Shown here: in pieces, positions 41,047-50,365 of the stretch | Layout of the letters: every line of letters begins with the position of its first letter | How positions within the stretch are numbered: position 1 is the stretch's first letter | Assembly (NCBI RefSeq): GCF_040081985.1 | Contig: NZ_JBEBMH010000024.1 | Location: 1-64,000 of the forward strand | DNA: 64,000 bases | Source: Kumtagia yinganensis | GTDB lineage: Bacteria > Pseudomonadota > Alphaproteobacteria > Rhizobiales > Rhizobiaceae | Reading direction: 5' to 3' | Program-made: the position numbers and the translations under genes | The notes under the pieces: generated by a model | Database searches by the model: none | The model's input: the letters and a program-made list of their open reading frames with translations, nothing else | What the model was told of the DNA's origin: nothing

Positions 41047-42900
41047 ATGCGCGCACGCCGGCTGTCGGTTCTGATCGCCATCATGTTGGCCGGACTGTGG
41101 GGCGCCGGCCTCGGCCTCATGCATCTTCGTGGCGGCGTCTGGTTTCTCGACCGGGTCGAGGCCACCATGGTCGACCTGCGGCTGATGATGCGCGGGCCAA
41201 GGCCTGCTCCCGACCTCGTCACCATCGTTGCCATTGACGACGAGACGGCGCGGCAGGCAGGGGGCTATCCGCTGCCACGCGCCGTGCTTGCCCGCGTCGT
41301 CGCGGATATCGCTCGGATGCAGCCAAAGGCGATTGCCGCCGACCTGCTGTTCGTCGATCCCGGGCCGGGCGACGGCGACATGCTGCTGGCCGAGGCGCTG
41401 AAGTCCGCACCGGCCGTTATCGCCGCCGCGGCGGTGTTTCCCGAGGACCGGCAGCTTGCACCGGGCAGCGGCTCTCTGGAGGGCGTACCGGTGGCGCAAC
41501 GCCTGCTGGCGCCGCTGGAGGTCTTCTCGCAAGCCGCGGCAATCGGCGTCGTCAACGTCTCCACCGACCAGACCGGAACGCCGCGTTTCGTGCCGATGCT
41601 TTTCCGCAGCGGCGATCAGCTCGAGACGTCGCTGCCGCTGCGCGCCGCTTCGATCGCCACACAGACCGAGCCGGTGATCGAGCCGGGGCGGATCGCGGTG
41701 GGCGGCAAGAGCATCCGCACCGACATCGGCCAGGCGCTGCCGCTCGCCTTCTACGGCCCTCGCGGCACGGTGCGCACCGTCAGCGCCGCCGACGTGCTGG
41801 CGGGACGGTTCGATCCCGGTCTGATCAAGGGTCGCGTGGTGGTCATCGGCGCGACCGTGACCGGCGGCGGCGACGTGTTCCCGACGCCGTTCGATCCGAT
41901 TCTGCCCGGCGTCGAGGTCATCTCCACCGCGATCCTGCACTTGATGACAGGCGACGGGCTGGTGCGAGACAGCGCGACGCGCCTCGCCGATGCCGGGATT
42001 GCCGTGGTTCTGCCGATGGTCATGATTGGGCTGCTGGCCTGGCGACGCAACGCCGCCGGCCTGATCCTCGCTGCGGCCGTGTTGCTGCTGGCGCTCGCCG
42101 TCAACGTGTTCGCATTCCGTCAGGGCATATGGCTGAGTGCCGCGCTGCCAATCACAGCCGCCGGGGTGCCGGCGCTGCTGTTCGGCGGCACGCAGCTCTG
42201 GCTCGGGCGGCGAAGCGCTCAGCATTTCGCCACGCAGAGCGCGCTGCTGCAGCGCATCCAGGCGCCGGGCCTCGGCCAGTGGCTGGCCCGTGACCCCGAT
42301 TTCCTGGTCGAACCGGTGCGTCAGGACGCGGCGGTGGTGTTCGTCGACCTGTCCGGCTTTACCGGCCTCAGCGAGACGCTCGGCCCCGGCGCAACGCGCG
42401 AGCTGCTCGATGTCTTCTACGACATGGTCGCGGACGAGGCGTCGGCCAGCGGCGGCGCCGTCACCAGCTTCATGGGCGATGGCGCGATGATCCTGTTCGG
42501 CCTGCCCCAGCCCGAACCCGTCGATGCCGCGAATGCCGCCCGCTGCTGCGTGTCCTTGTCACGGCGGGTCCGGCATTGGATCGCGACCTTGCCGGGTCCC
42601 GTTGCCGCGAGGCTGGGATACAAGATCGGGGCGCATTTCGGGGTGGTGGTGGCCTCACGACTGGGGCGAGGCGAAAACCAGCAGATCACGGTGACCGGCG
42701 ATACGGTCAACGTCGCCAACAGGCTGATGGAAGTGGCCGCCAGCCGGCAGATGCCGGTGGCGGTCAGCGACGCCCTGATGCAGGCTTCGGGCCGTGAACC
42801 TTTTGCTGCCGGCCGGCTCGACGGACCGATGCAGGCCGCGCTGCGCGGCCGGGTGGAAACGCTGCCGGCCTGGGGGTGGCGGGACGCGGAAGCGACCTGA
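41047..42900 (+). CDS. CHASE2-domain adenylate/guanylate cyclase
   Basis: At 617 aa: an N-terminal membrane segment (VLIAIMLAGLWGAGLGLM), a periplasmic CHASE2 domain (DLRLMMRGPRPAPDLVTIVA, IDDETARQAGGYPLPRAVLA), three C-terminal membrane segments at about 315-375, and a class III cyclase domain with metal-binding AVVFVDLSGFTGLSE and the second Asp in SFMGDGAMILFG, and GDTVNVANRLMEVA. It senses a periplasmic or membrane signal and makes cAMP or cGMP. It is coupled to the upstream FecR gene, a pairing found in several Rhizobiales. Confidence 0.9.
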   Translation: MRARRLSVLIAIMLAGLWGAGLGLMHLRGGVWFLDRVEATMVDLRLMMRGPRPAPDLVTIVAIDDETARQAGGYPLPRAVLARVVADIARMQPKAIAADLLFVDPGPGDGDMLLAEALKSAPAVIAAAAVFPEDRQLAPGSGSLEGVPVAQRLLAPLEVFSQAAAIGVVNVSTDQTGTPRFVPMLFRSGDQLETSLPLRAASIATQTEPVIEPGRIAVGGKSIRTDIGQALPLAFYGPRGTVRTVSAADVLAGRFDPGLIKGRVVVIGATVTGGGDVFPTPFDPILPGVEVISTAILHLMTGDGLVRDSATRLADAGIAVVLPMVMIGLLAWRRNAAGLILAAAVLLLALAVNVFAFRQGIWLSAALPITAAGVPALLFGGTQLWLGRRSAQHFATQSALLQRIQAPGLGQWLARDPDFLVEPVRQDAAVVFVDLSGFTGLSETLGPGATRELLDVFYDMVADEASASGGAVTSFMGDGAMILFGLPQPEPVDAANAARCCVSLSRRVRHWIATLPGPVAARLGYKIGAHFGVVVASRLGRGENQQITVTGDTVNVANRLMEVAASRQMPVAVSDALMQASGREPFAAGRLDGPMQAALRGRVETLPAWGWRDAEAT

Positions 42901-42941
42901 CGCAAGTCCGCCGTCAGCCTCCCGGCAGCCCTGTTCGCCAC

Positions 42942-43778
42942 TCACACCAGCCAGTTTCCGTGCACCCAGCCGGTCTTGTCGTGCTGCCCCACAGCATTGA
43001 GCGTCGTAACCTCGACCCAGCCGCCATCGCTTCCCATCGGCGCCACCAGCGTGCCGTCGGGAAGGCTGACAATCGCCGCGAAAGTCGTTCCCGGCCCCTT
43101 GCGCAGGTTCAGGCCGGTCGCAGAATGGACGCGCATCGTCGTTCCGAAATCCTCCGCGCGGCCAAACACCTTGGCACGGAAGGCATTCAGGTCGAAGGCA
43201 GGCCCGGGATCCTGCTTTCGGATCGGCGCGATATCGTCATGGCCGAGCACATTCTCTTCGGGAATGCCATATCTGGAGACGATCGCTGCTGCGGCGGCGA
43301 CCGTCGCGTCGATCTGGTCCTCGTCGAAAATCTCCCACGCATTGATCCTGGAGGGTTCAAAATTCTTGTGCCGCCTCAGCACCACCCGGGAATCCGGCAC
43401 GATGGTTCCCGTCCAGCTACGCCACGCGCCATGGGCGCCATGCAGAAGCCCCCAATTGGCGATCTCGATGCCGACCGAATGGCTGTTCAGCCCATCGACG
43501 CCTTTCCAGCTCGAGCGGCCGGCATGCCAGGCGATCCTGTCGAAACTCATCATCTGGGTGATCGCGCCATTGTGGTCGACCACCAGATGCGCGGAAGCTT
43601 TCGCCGCCGGGTTGTTGAACCAGCTCACGGTGCCCGAACCCGACGCTCCTGCCGTATAGTGGATGATCAGAAATCTCGGCACGCCGCCATACAGGCCGCC
43701 ACCGCCGTTCGGCGTTTCGTCGTAGGCCATCTGCCGATTGTCGTTGCCTACCAGCCTGTGAGTTGCGTTGACCTTCAT
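42942..43778 (-). CDS. N-acetylmuramoyl-L-alanine amidase with SH3 domain
   Basis: An Amidase_2 (AmpD/PGRP-like) domain with zinc ligands in PRFLIIHYTAGAS, HLVVDHNGAITQ and ENVLGHDDIAPIRKQDPGP, plus a C-terminal bacterial SH3 domain (ATGLNLRKGPGTTFAAIVSL, DKTGWVHGNWLV). No signal peptide is seen, as in recycling or phage-type amidases. The start at 43778 follows GGAG. It cleaves the bond between the peptide and the sugar in peptidoglycan. It is convergent with the cyclase gene. Confidence 0.88.
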   Translation of the reverse strand: MKVNATHRLVGNDNRQMAYDETPNGGGGLYGGVPRFLIIHYTAGASGSGTVSWFNNPAAKASAHLVVDHNGAITQMMSFDRIAWHAGRSSWKGVDGLNSHSVGIEIANWGLLHGAHGAWRSWTGTIVPDSRVVLRRHKNFEPSRINAWEIFDEDQIDATVAAAAAIVSRYGIPEENVLGHDDIAPIRKQDPGPAFDLNAFRAKVFGRAEDFGTTMRVHSATGLNLRKGPGTTFAAIVSLPDGTLVAPMGSDGGWVEVTTLNAVGQHDKTGWVHGNWLV

Positions 43779-43977
43779 ATTCGTCTCCTGATTGAACAGG
43801 AGAAGCATATGTTTGGCTCGGGCGAGGGGGACAAAGGCTACTCTAAAAGCCAGAAAACAGGTCGGAACACCTACGGGCCAAGCGCCCCAAGATCTTGAAA
43901 CGATTGTCTATTTCGGTAAGGGAAATTTCCGAACCAAGGCAATCTTTCCCCCGAAAACAAAAATCTCTCCCCGCTGT

Positions 43978-45369
43978 CTAACCCACGCCCATGCGGTTCC
44001 AGGCATCGAGCCCGGCGATCTTGTAGGCCTCGGCCAGCGTCGGATAGTTGAAGGTGTTGTTGACGAAGAAATCCACCGTGCCGCCGAGATTGATCACCGC
44101 CTGGCCGATGTGGATAAGCTCGGTGGCGCCTTCGCCCACGATATGCGCGCCAAGCAGTCGGCGCGTATCCAATGAAAAGATCAGTTTCAGAAAACCGGAA
44201 TCGACACCCATGATGTGGCCGCGCGAGGTCTCGCGGAAGCGTGCCACGCCGCATTCATAGGGCTCGCCGCTCTTGCGCACCTCCTCCTCCGACTGCCCGA
44301 CGGTGGAGATCTCCGGCACGGCATAGATGCCGTAGGGAAAGGTGGCGGGCGGCGGCGGCAGCGGCACGCCGAAGGCGTGGCAGGCGGCCACCCTGCCCTG
44401 CTCCATAGAGGTCGATGCGAGGCTCGGAAAGCCGATGACGTCGCCGGTCGCATAGATGTTCGGGATGGAGGTCTGAAAAGTCTGGGCGTCGACCTCGATG
44501 CGGCCGCGCGAATCCGCTTTGATGCCGATGGCATCGAGCCCGAGGCTGCCGACATTGCCGCTGCGGCCCGCCGCATAGAGAAGAATGTCGGTGCGCACCA
44601 CGCGCCCGTCGGCCAGCAGCGTCTCGACGCCGGTCGGCCCGACCTTCACCTCCTTGACCGCCGCGCCCAGCCGCAAGGTGACGCCGCGGTCGCGCAACTG
44701 GTGCATGAAATCGTCGACCAGTTCGCGGTCGACGAAGTCCAGAATGGTCTGGCGCGATTCGATCAGCGTCACCGGCACATCGAGCGCCGAGAAGATCGTG
44801 GCATATTCGACGCCGATGACGCCGCCGCCCACCACGGTCAGCGTGCGCGGCAGGGTCTGAAGCTCCAGAATGTCGTCGCTGTCGAACACCCGCTTGCCGT
44901 CGAAGGGCACGTTGGACGGACGGAACGGCCTCGTGCCGACCGACACCAGCGCATTGAGGAAACCGACCTCGTTGTGGACGCCGGCGTCAGTGGTCAAGCT
45001 GACGCGATTGGCGTCGATGAATTTCGCCATCGCCTTGATTGAGCGCACGGCATTGCGCATGAACTGGTGCTGCAGCACCTCGACCTCGTGGTCCAGCGTC
45101 TTGTGCAGCCGGGCGATCAGGTCGGCCATGACGATGTCCTGCTTGACCCGATAACCGCGGCCGTAAAAACCGCGTTCGCGCCAGCCGGACAGGTTGAGCA
45201 CCGTCTCGCGCAAGGTCTTCGACGGGATGGTGCCGGTGTGCACGGAGACGCCGCCGAGCCGCCTGCCCTTGTCGACCACCAGCACGGAGCGGCCGAGCTT
45301 CGCCGCCTGGACGGCGGCGCGCCGCCCGGACGGCCCGCTGCCGATCACGATCATGTCGTAAGTTTCCAT
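43978..45369 (-). CDS. sthA: Soluble pyridine nucleotide transhydrogenase
   Basis: A flavoprotein disulfide reductase-like protein of 463 aa: FAD site DMIVIGSGPSGRRAAVQAAK, NAD(P) site TLTVVGGGVIGVEYATIFSA, FAD site IPNIYATGDVIGFPSLASTS and a dimer domain ending in FNYPTLAEAYKIAG. The redox-active pair is missing: the first motif reads GGVSVHTGTIPSKTLRE, as expected for SthA (the E. coli protein also lacks the two Cys). It moves hydride from NADPH to NAD+. It is divergent from an RDD gene with about 250 bp between. Confidence 0.9.
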   Translation of the reverse strand: METYDMIVIGSGPSGRRAAVQAAKLGRSVLVVDKGRRLGGVSVHTGTIPSKTLRETVLNLSGWRERGFYGRGYRVKQDIVMADLIARLHKTLDHEVEVLQHQFMRNAVRSIKAMAKFIDANRVSLTTDAGVHNEVGFLNALVSVGTRPFRPSNVPFDGKRVFDSDDILELQTLPRTLTVVGGGVIGVEYATIFSALDVPVTLIESRQTILDFVDRELVDDFMHQLRDRGVTLRLGAAVKEVKVGPTGVETLLADGRVVRTDILLYAAGRSGNVGSLGLDAIGIKADSRGRIEVDAQTFQTSIPNIYATGDVIGFPSLASTSMEQGRVAACHAFGVPLPPPPATFPYGIYAVPEISTVGQSEEEVRKSGEPYECGVARFRETSRGHIMGVDSGFLKLIFSLDTRRLLGAHIVGEGATELIHIGQAVINLGGTVDFFVNNTFNYPTLAEAYKIAGLDAWNRMGVG

Positions 45370-45618
45370 CGAGTTTCCCCGCGAGATGGAATGGCGCCAA
45401 TCCGGTCAAACTAACGCGACCTATCATTGCTGCACTGCAAATAAACGACAATTTCAGGCGCAACTCAAATCGTTTCAACTGGAGGGAAAACGGTGTTTCG
45501 GCTTGCCGGTAACCGGTTCGTGGATCGCCGGTAAGCTTGAATCCGCTGCGCCGCGCACCATCTGACTCCGAGGGCCGGCGGATGGCAAAATCCCGGTCCA
45601 TGACGAGGCGAAGGCGAA

Positions 45619-46089
45619 ATGAACGAACAGGTGCTTCACGGCGAGATTCTCGGGTCGCGGCTGGACGATGTGCGCGCCTATGACGGCGTGCGGACGCGGC
45701 GCATCTTTGCGTTCCTGCTCGACTATGTGATTGTGCTTCTGCTACTGATCCCCTTCGGCATCGTCGTTTTCCTGCTCGGCCTGCTCACCTTCGGGCTTGG
45801 ATGGGGCCTGTTCGGTATCCTCGCCCCGCTGGTCGCCATCATCTATGTCTGGAATACGCTCGGCGGCCGAAGTCAGGCGACGCTCGGCATGCGGGCTTTC
45901 GGCATCCGGCTCGACCGCCTCGACGAAAAACCTGTCGACGGACTATTGGCGGTCGTTCACTCGGTGCTGTTCTGGGCCGGCAACGTCATCCTGACGCCGC
46001 TGATCCTGCTGGTCACGCTGTTTTCCGACCGCAAGCGCACGCTGCACGACCTGCTGCTCGGCACGGTGGTGACACGATCCGACCGTTGA
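45619..46089 (+). CDS. RDD family membrane protein
   Basis: A 156-aa protein with two hydrophobic clusters (YVIVLLLLIPFGIVVFLLGL to IYVWNTLGG, and VVHSVLFWAGNVILTPLILL) and the RDD pattern: RRIFAFLLDYVI at the start, QATLGMRAFGIRLDRLDEK in the middle, and RKRTLHDLLLGTVV at the end. RDD proteins have roles in ion transport but this one is not characterised. Both the first membrane helix and the terminal RKRTLHDLL helix are complete. Confidence 0.85.
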   Translation: MNEQVLHGEILGSRLDDVRAYDGVRTRRIFAFLLDYVIVLLLLIPFGIVVFLLGLLTFGLGWGLFGILAPLVAIIYVWNTLGGRSQATLGMRAFGIRLDRLDEKPVDGLLAVVHSVLFWAGNVILTPLILLVTLFSDRKRTLHDLLLGTVVTRSDR

Positions 46090-46261
46090 AGCGATAGTCG
46101 ACCGCGCGCCGCCCTCGCTCAAACATGCACCGCAGTTGCGGCAAAACCGCAGCGAGGCGTGCGTGACAAAACCATCGCGCGCTCTTGTGATCGTGCGCTA
46201 TAAACCCCACCATCAATCTCCTGTTGAATTTTTCGCCGACAAGCCCAAGGTAGAGCGATTC

Positions 46262-46282
46262 ATGGACTGTCCCAGACTCTGA
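46262..46282 (+). CDS. Six-codon ORF coupled to bpt (possible leader)
   Basis: ATG at 46262 opens a six-codon frame (MDCPRL) whose TGA shares its last base with the bpt ATG (TGATG). AAGGTAGAG stands upstream of it, whereas bpt itself has no clear ribosome binding site. Translation of bpt may depend on this mini-ORF. Confidence 0.35.
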   Translation: MDCPRL

Positions 46283-47037
46283 TGACTCACCACCCGACCC
46301 AGTCGCCCCAGTTCTTCCTGACCGCGCCCTCTCCTTGTCCCTATATCGACGGCCAGTTCGAGCGGAAGGTGTTTACCCACCTGGTGGGCGACAAGGCGCC
46401 GGAGATGAACGATCTGCTCACCCAGGGAGGCTTCCGCCGCTCGCAGAACATCGCCTACCGGCCGGCCTGCGAATCCTGCCGCTCCTGCGTGTCGGTGCGC
46501 ATCCTGGCCGGCGAATTCGAGCCAACCCGCAACATGCGCCGCGTGATGGCCCACAATTCCGACCTGATCGGCGCCATGCACGACGCGGAACCCTCGACCG
46601 AGCAATACTCGCTGTTCCGCACCTATCTCGATGCCCGCCACCGCCGCGGCGGCATGTCGGAAATGACGGTTCTCGACTACGCCATGATGGTCGAGGACAC
46701 GCATGTCGACACGAAGATCATCGAATACCGCAAGCGCGGCCCCGACTCCTTCATCACCGGGCGCGGCGAAGGCGAACTGATCGCGGTGGCGCTTTCCGAC
46801 AAGATGGCCGATGGCCTCTCGATGGTCTATTCCTATTTCAACCCGGTGCATGACGAGCGCTCGCTGGGCACCTTCATGATACTCGACCATATCGCCCGCG
46901 CCCGCGCCGAGGGCCTGCCCCATGTCTATCTCGGTTATTGGGTCAACGGCTCGCGCAAGATGAACTATAAGGTGCGCTTCACGCCGCAGGAGCATCTCGG
47001 CCCGAGGGGCTGGGAGCGGTTCCCGAAAGTCGGCTGA
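46282..47037 (+). CDS. bpt: Aspartate/glutamate leucyltransferase (Bpt)
   Basis: The 251-aa sequence has the ATE N-terminal pattern (QFFLTAPSPCPYIDGQFERK, NIAYRPACESCRSCVSVRIL) with the three Cys of the zinc/heme-binding cluster, and the C-terminal GNAT-type transferase part with YSYFNPVHDERSLGTFMILD, HVYLGYWVNGSRKMNYKVRF. It adds leucine to proteins with N-terminal Asp or Glu and so marks them for ClpAP/S in the N-degron pathway. All expected motifs are present. Confidence 0.92.
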   Translation: MTHHPTQSPQFFLTAPSPCPYIDGQFERKVFTHLVGDKAPEMNDLLTQGGFRRSQNIAYRPACESCRSCVSVRILAGEFEPTRNMRRVMAHNSDLIGAMHDAEPSTEQYSLFRTYLDARHRRGGMSEMTVLDYAMMVEDTHVDTKIIEYRKRGPDSFITGRGEGELIAVALSDKMADGLSMVYSYFNPVHDERSLGTFMILDHIARARAEGLPHVYLGYWVNGSRKMNYKVRFTPQEHLGPRGWERFPKVG

Positions 47038-47085
47038 CGACGACCGGCCGTACCGCCCGTCGCGAGCGACGGAGCGAGCTTTCCC

Positions 47086-47985
47086 TTGACGACGTATCAT
47101 CCCGACCATCGCAAGGGCTTGCTGCTGACGGCCATAGGTGGCCTGACGCTCAGCTTCGACGTACCGCTGGTCCGCCTTGCCAGTGGAGATCAATGGACCG
47201 TGCTACTGCTGCGCAGTTCGGCGACGCTCGCCGTTGCACTGCTGGTCTGGCTCCTGTGGCGCTGGCTGCGCGGCGACGCGCCGAGACTGGTGCCGGGGCG
47301 CCACGGCATCGCCGTCGCGCTGCTCTACGGCCTTTCGTCAGTGGCCTTCGTCGCTGGCGTCTTCCACACAAGCACCGCCAATCTCGTGTTCATCCTGGCC
47401 TTTGCCCCGATGTTCGCCGCCCTGCTCGGCTGGCTGTTCCGCGGCGAAAGACCGTCGCGAGCCACGCTGGCGGCGATGGCGCTCATGGTCCTTGGCGTGC
47501 TGATCATCGTCGGCGACTCGATCGGCACCGGCAATCTGTTCGGCGACCTGATGGCGCTGGCAAGCGCGCTCATGATTGCCTCGGCAATCACGATAACGCG
47601 GATCAGCGGCGACGACATGGGGTTTACAGCGCTCGTCGCGGTGGTCGTCCCGCTCGCCCTCGCTGTTGTGATGACCGGCAAGACCGGTTTTCAGGCCGAC
47701 GCGCCGTGGTGGATCGTTTTCAACGGCGCCGTCATCATGCCGGTCGCTTTCTTCTGCCTCGCCACGGGCCCGAAATATCTGTCCGGACCGGAAGTAGCGA
47801 TGTTCTACCTTCTGGAAACGGTGCTTGCGCCGATCTGGGTGTGGATGATCTTTTCCGAAACGCCCACCCGCAACAGCCTGATCGGCGGCGCGATCCTGAT
47901 CGCCGCGCTGCTGGCGCACTCGCTATGGCAGCTTACCAACAGCCGGCGGCGAAGCGCCGCCGAGGAACTGCGTCATCCGGCTTAG
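47086..47985 (+). CDS. EamA/DMT-family transporter
   Basis: A 299-aa membrane protein of ten hydrophobic segments in two EamA repeats, for example LLLTAIGGLTLSFDVPLVRL and AVALLYGLSSVAFVAGVFHT in the first and FNGAVIMPVAFFCLATGPKY, VAMFYLLETVLAPIWVWMIF in the second. It probably exports metabolites. It seems to begin with TTG at 47086 without a strong ribosome binding site. The end is followed by 127 bp before the convergent SDR gene. Confidence 0.85.
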   Translation: MTTYHPDHRKGLLLTAIGGLTLSFDVPLVRLASGDQWTVLLLRSSATLAVALLVWLLWRWLRGDAPRLVPGRHGIAVALLYGLSSVAFVAGVFHTSTANLVFILAFAPMFAALLGWLFRGERPSRATLAAMALMVLGVLIIVGDSIGTGNLFGDLMALASALMIASAITITRISGDDMGFTALVAVVVPLALAVVMTGKTGFQADAPWWIVFNGAVIMPVAFFCLATGPKYLSGPEVAMFYLLETVLAPIWVWMIFSETPTRNSLIGGAILIAALLAHSLWQLTNSRRRSAAEELRHPA

Positions 47986-48112
47986 AGCCGGGTAGGGTTT
48001 TGGCCGCCCGGCTCCCGACATCTGGGTAAGTCTAGAGCAAGCCCACTGCCCTTTGTGGCGAACCGAGTTCCGGCGGACTTGCCGATACCGTCCGTGGCGA
48101 GACAGCGGTCCG

Positions 48113-48811
48113 TCATACCAGCCCGACCACCGGCACCAATGCGCCATGCATCGCCGAAGCGCCATCCGAGCACAGGAAGGCGATGACCGCGGCGAGCTCG
48201 ACCGGCTTCACCCATTTCGAAAAGTCGGCCTTCGGCATGCCGGCGCGGTTTTCCGGGGTGTCGATGGTCGAGGGCAGCACGCAGTTGACGTTGATGCCAC
48301 TCCCGCGCAGTTCCGCCGCCATGGATTCGGTGAGCCGCATCACCGTGCTTTTCGATGCCGTGTAGGCGCCCATGCCGGCGGTGCCCTTCAGCGCGGCGGT
48401 CGAGCCGATCGTGACGATCTTTCCGGATTTCCGCGCGATCATGCCGGGAACGGCCGCCCGCACCACATTGACCATGGTCGCGACATTGGCCTTCATCATC
48501 CGCTCGGCCAGTTCCGGCGGCGCCTCATGCACGGCGCCTCCCATCTCGAAGGCTCCGGCGATGGCGCAGACGGCGTCGATACGGCCGAACACCCGCTCCG
48601 CCTCGGCGACCGCGCCGGCTGCGGCCAAAGCATCGCCCAGATCCGCCGCCAGCCCGAGATGCTCCGCCGCCAGCCCGCCATAGGCGCGCTCGAGACTTTC
48701 CTTGCGCGAACCGACCAGCGCCAGCCGCGCGCCTTCCTTCAGAAAAGATTCCGCCACGGCCCTGCCGAGATTGCCGGTCGCGCCGGTGATCAGAACGGTC
48801 TTGTCAGCCAT
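48113..48811 (-). CDS. Short-chain dehydrogenase/reductase (SDR)
   Basis: A 232-aa classical SDR with TVLITGATGNLGRAVAES for NAD(P) binding, AVCAIAGAFEMGG (the NAG position changed to IAG), SGKIVTIGSTAALKG with catalytic Ser, and MGAYTASKSTVMRL with YxxxK. The substrate is not known. The ATG at 48811 lies 8 bases inside the end of phhA, so the two genes are translated together; a role in pterin or phenylalanine metabolism is possible from context, but the fold is too general to name a substrate. Confidence 0.85.
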   Translation of the reverse strand: MADKTVLITGATGNLGRAVAESFLKEGARLALVGSRKESLERAYGGLAAEHLGLAADLGDALAAAGAVAEAERVFGRIDAVCAIAGAFEMGGAVHEAPPELAERMMKANVATMVNVVRAAVPGMIARKSGKIVTIGSTAALKGTAGMGAYTASKSTVMRLTESMAAELRGSGINVNCVLPSTIDTPENRAGMPKADFSKWVKPVELAAVIAFLCSDGASAMHGALVPVVGLV

Positions 48812-49709
48812 TGCCCGCCGCCTTGTGTTGACTGCCCTTGAAATAGTCCAGCGTGCCACGGTTGAGCACATCGTCGCCAGGGACAATCTCGTGCGGCTCG
48901 ATCGTCGACGCGTTCGCCAGCCGCCCATAGAGCGGCCCGAAATCCTCGTAGCAATCCTTCAGCAATTGCTCGAAACTGTCGATGACGAAATAGATTTTCT
49001 GGAAGTCGTCGATGATGTAGCTGGTGCGCATCACCCGCTCCAGGTCGAAGCCAATGCGGTGCGGCGACGGGTCGTCCAGCGCAAACACGCTCTCGGCTGT
49101 CGACGACATGATGCCGGCGCCGAAGATGCGCAATTCGCCCTTTTCGCGGATCAGGCCGAACTCCACCGTATACCAGTAGAGCCGCGCCAGGTTCGCCAGC
49201 CGCCCAAGCTTCAGCGCGCGCTGGCCGCCCTGGCCGTAGGCCTGGATGAAGTCCGAATAGACCGGATTGGCCAGCAGCGGCACATGGCCGAAGATGTCGT
49301 GGAAAATGTCGGGTTCCTCCAGATAGTCCATCTCCTTCTCCGAGCGGATGAAGGCGCCGGCCGGGAAGCGCTTGTTGGCGAGGTGGTCGAAGAAAACGTC
49401 GTCGGGCACAAGCCCCGCGACCGGCACCACGCGCCAGCCGGTGATCTTTTCCAGCCGGTCGCTCAGGCGGCGCATGTCGGGCACGCCGCCCTCGGACAGT
49501 TTCAACGTGTTCACTGCCTGCAGAAAGTCCGCGCAGGCGCGGCCCCGCAGCACCTTCAGCGAACGCGCGAACAGCCGGTCCCAACGGCCGTGCTCGTCGG
49601 CCGAATAGGAGTTCCAATCCTGGTCGATGGTGAAATCGGGATTCTTCGGGGCGTTTTCGTAGCGGTTCTTCGCGGGCTCCTCGGCCCGTACGGCAGCATT
49701 CGTCGCCAT
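48804..49709 (-). CDS. phhA: Phenylalanine-4-hydroxylase
   Basis: The 301-aa monomeric type: PDFTIDQDWNSYSADEHGRW at the N-terminus, the iron site EPDIFHDIFGHVPLLANPVY with both His, YWYTVEFGLIREKGELRIFG with Glu, and a C-terminal extension. It oxidises phenylalanine to tyrosine with tetrahydropterin. The ATG at 49709 follows GAGGAGG; the longer frame to 49850 is rejected. It is divergent from an Lrp-type regulator and overlaps an SDR gene, so it forms a small catabolic unit. Confidence 0.94.
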   Translation of the reverse strand: MATNAAVRAEEPAKNRYENAPKNPDFTIDQDWNSYSADEHGRWDRLFARSLKVLRGRACADFLQAVNTLKLSEGGVPDMRRLSDRLEKITGWRVVPVAGLVPDDVFFDHLANKRFPAGAFIRSEKEMDYLEEPDIFHDIFGHVPLLANPVYSDFIQAYGQGGQRALKLGRLANLARLYWYTVEFGLIREKGELRIFGAGIMSSTAESVFALDDPSPHRIGFDLERVMRTSYIIDDFQKIYFVIDSFEQLLKDCYEDFGPLYGRLANASTIEPHEIVPGDDVLNRGTLDYFKGSQHKAAGNG

Positions 49710-49902
49710 GTCTTCCTCCTCGGTTCGAGGCCTTGCCTCGATATGACGGAGCGGGCCCTCGCCCGATCGGCATAGCCCGCCGGTTCGATGAAAAGATTTT
49801 GAACCCGATGCGCTGAAAAATCTTGCCTTTCTTCCGTGGCGACAGGCCAATTGTGGTGATATCCTCCAATTGAGCCGGATTGCCGAAAGGATTTTTCATC
49901 TG

Positions 49903-50361
49903 GTGAAAACGGAAGAAGACGACCGCAAAATCCTGCGCGAATTGCAGCGCGACGCCACGCTCACCCTCAAGCAGCTTTCGGAGCGGCTCGCCATGTCGCA
50001 GTCCACCATCTGGCGGCGCGTCCAGGAGATGGAGAAGGCCGGCGTCATCCTCGGCCGCGCCACGCTGGTCGATCCGCTCGCGGTCGGCCTGTCGGTCTGC
50101 GTCTTCGTGCATGTCAACATGGTCGCCCACAGCACCGAAATCCGCGGCGCCTTCGAGGCTTTTGCCCGCGACGCAGCCGAGATCGTCGACTGCTATTCGG
50201 TCACCGGCGCGCATGACTACACGCTGATCGTGCGCACGCGCTCGGTCGAGGAGTTCGAGAGTTTTCTGATGCGCGAGGTTTTGGGCCATCCGGGCGTGGC
50301 AACGGCCTCGTCGAACCTCGCGCTCCGCCAGCACAAACGCAGCGCGGTGCTGCCGATCTGA
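49903..50361 (+). CDS. Lrp/AsnC-family regulator next to phhA
   Basis: The N-terminal HTH (EDDRKILRELQRDATLTLKQ, LSERLAMSQSTIWRRVQEME) is followed by the RAM sensor domain (VSVTGAHDYTLIVRTRSVEE-like region). I take GTG at 49903 as start because the product then begins like other Lrp proteins (VKTEEDDRKIL); a TTG at 49870 would add 11 residues. At 152 aa it is of family length. It is divergent from phhA with about 190 bp between starts, and so probably senses an aromatic amino acid and controls phhA-SDR. Confidence 0.88.
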   Translation: MKTEEDDRKILRELQRDATLTLKQLSERLAMSQSTIWRRVQEMEKAGVILGRATLVDPLAVGLSVCVFVHVNMVAHSTEIRGAFEAFARDAAEIVDCYSVTGAHDYTLIVRTRSVEEFESFLMREVLGHPGVATASSNLALRQHKRSAVLPI

Positions 50362-50365
50362 CCCG

